Positions 5,790-6,203 of a DNA stretch of 6,203 nucleotides are shown piece after piece. The stretch spans positions 1-6,203 of the forward strand of contig JAJZRZ010000107.1 of assembly GCA_021850085.1 (NCBI GenBank), read 5' to 3'. Origin of the DNA: Actinomycetes bacterium (GTDB lineage: Bacteria; Actinomycetota; Coriobacteriia; Anaerosomatales; Anaerosomataceae). Within the stretch, counting starts at the first letter, position 1. Each line of letters begins with the position of its first letter. Position numbers and translations under genes: made by a program. The notes under the pieces were generated by a model, which saw nothing but the letters and a program-made list of their open reading frames with translations, was not told the DNA's origin and searched no databases.

Positions 5790-6203
5790 GCCCTGTCCTC
5801 CATGATCCTGGAGATGACGCGTACGGGGTCGGCGAGGTTCGAGGTGCATGCCCGGGCGCATCGGCCGCACCCCGTGCACGCAGGTCCGCCGAGCTTCTCG
5901 TACAGATACGCCGTCTTGCGCATGAAGCGGTGCCGGAACCGCGAGCTGTGGTGCTCGCGGAAGTTCTCGGTGGAGCCCCCCGCCTGCGTGACCGCGGCGA
6001 ACTCGCGGGTGAGGCACGCGTCCCAGTAGCGGGTCCGGGTCCCTGAGGCCTGGTCGAGGTTCCAAGAGTCCCTCACGTCGAAGCAGTAGCACGTCGGGCA
6101 GACGGTGTTGCACGAGCCGCACGAGAAGCAGTTCTCGGCAAGCGAGGGCGACAACGCCTCGTTCCCGAAGGAGGCGCGAACCCTGCGAGCGATGTACCCT
6201 GCC
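5786..6203 (-). CDS. hydB: Group 3b [NiFe] hydrogenase/sulfhydrogenase beta subunit, 4Fe-4S protein (5' end outside window)
   Basis: This is the C-terminal 138 residues of an iron-sulfur electron-transfer subunit; the frame is still open at the window edge, so the start lies beyond 6203. Two ferredoxin-type cysteine sets are visible: CFSCGSCNTVCPTCYC at visible residues 25-40 and CTGCGRCARAC at 109-119. Between them is a segment with WNLDQASGTR and FRHRF, which is characteristic of the HydB/AsrA family (sulfhydrogenase beta and anaerobic sulfite reductase A subunits). Known Pyrococcus beta subunits are around 370 residues, so over 200 are probably missing. In the family this subunit passes electrons between the FAD subunit (gamma) and the hydrogenase dimer and is linked with sulfur reduction. 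Its stop overlaps the next start (ATGA), indicating translational coupling. A TTG at 6154 lies in frame but would cut into the conserved domain, so it is not a start. Assignment to hydB rather than asrA rests on the hydrogenase genes that follow. Confidence 0.88.
   Translation of the reverse strand, partial: AGYIARRVRASFGNEALSPSLAENCFSCGSCNTVCPTCYCFDVRDSWNLDQASGTRTRYWDACLTREFAAVTQAGGSTENFREHHSSRFRHRFMRKTAYLYEKLGGPACTGCGRCARACTSNLADPVRVISRIMEDRA

Noticed and set aside
4941..6122. A 393-codon version of HydG extending through the beta-subunit gene
   Set aside because: The added N-terminal part is an out-of-frame reading of hydB; the overlapping ATG at 5789 with GGAGG upstream gives the normal protein.

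Overview
The window is a GC-rich stretch of bacterial chromosome in which every supported gene lies on the minus strand, so the reading order runs from position 6203 down to 1. It holds two adjacent redox modules with almost no non-coding DNA. The first (6203 to 2395) is a cytoplasmic, NAD(P)-linked [NiFe] hydrogenase/sulfhydrogenase of the group 3b type. Its subunit genes are in the order beta (5' part missing), gamma, delta, alpha, which is the hydBGDA order known from Pyrococcus sulfhydrogenase I, followed directly by a dedicated large-subunit maturation endopeptidase. The second (2303 to 1) is the beginning of an rnf cluster: rnfC, rnfD and the first codons of a gene that is most likely rnfG, running off the left edge.

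The only real intergenic gap is about 90 bases (2304-2394), between the protease and rnfC. It contains a plausible sigma-70-type promoter for rnfC with a small inverted repeat sitting exactly between its -35 and -10 elements. All other junctions are overlaps or gaps of 2 to 9 bases, so the hydrogenase genes look like one operon and rnfCD(G) like a second unit or a continuation of it.

Working model: HydA/HydD (Ni-Fe site plus three predicted Fe-S clusters) and HydB/HydG (ferredoxin-like clusters, [2Fe-2S], FAD and nucleotide site) reversibly move electrons between H2 and NAD(P)H, possibly also reducing polysulfide. Rnf exchanges electrons between ferredoxin and NADH while moving Na+ or H+ across the membrane. 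Together they would tie H2 metabolism to the nucleotide and ferredoxin pools and to membrane energy in an anaerobe.

The taxon cannot be fixed from this sequence. High GC, the 'rnfC-first' order without rnfA/B upstream, and a group 3b enzyme would suit an anaerobic high-GC lineage such as deep-branching Actinomycetota (Coriobacteriia-like), but this is a low-confidence inference. The parts are recognisable known families; what is most worth following is their linkage, the rnfC promoter region and a few residue-level deviations. Long plus-strand open frames are antisense shadows caused by the GC-rich codon use.
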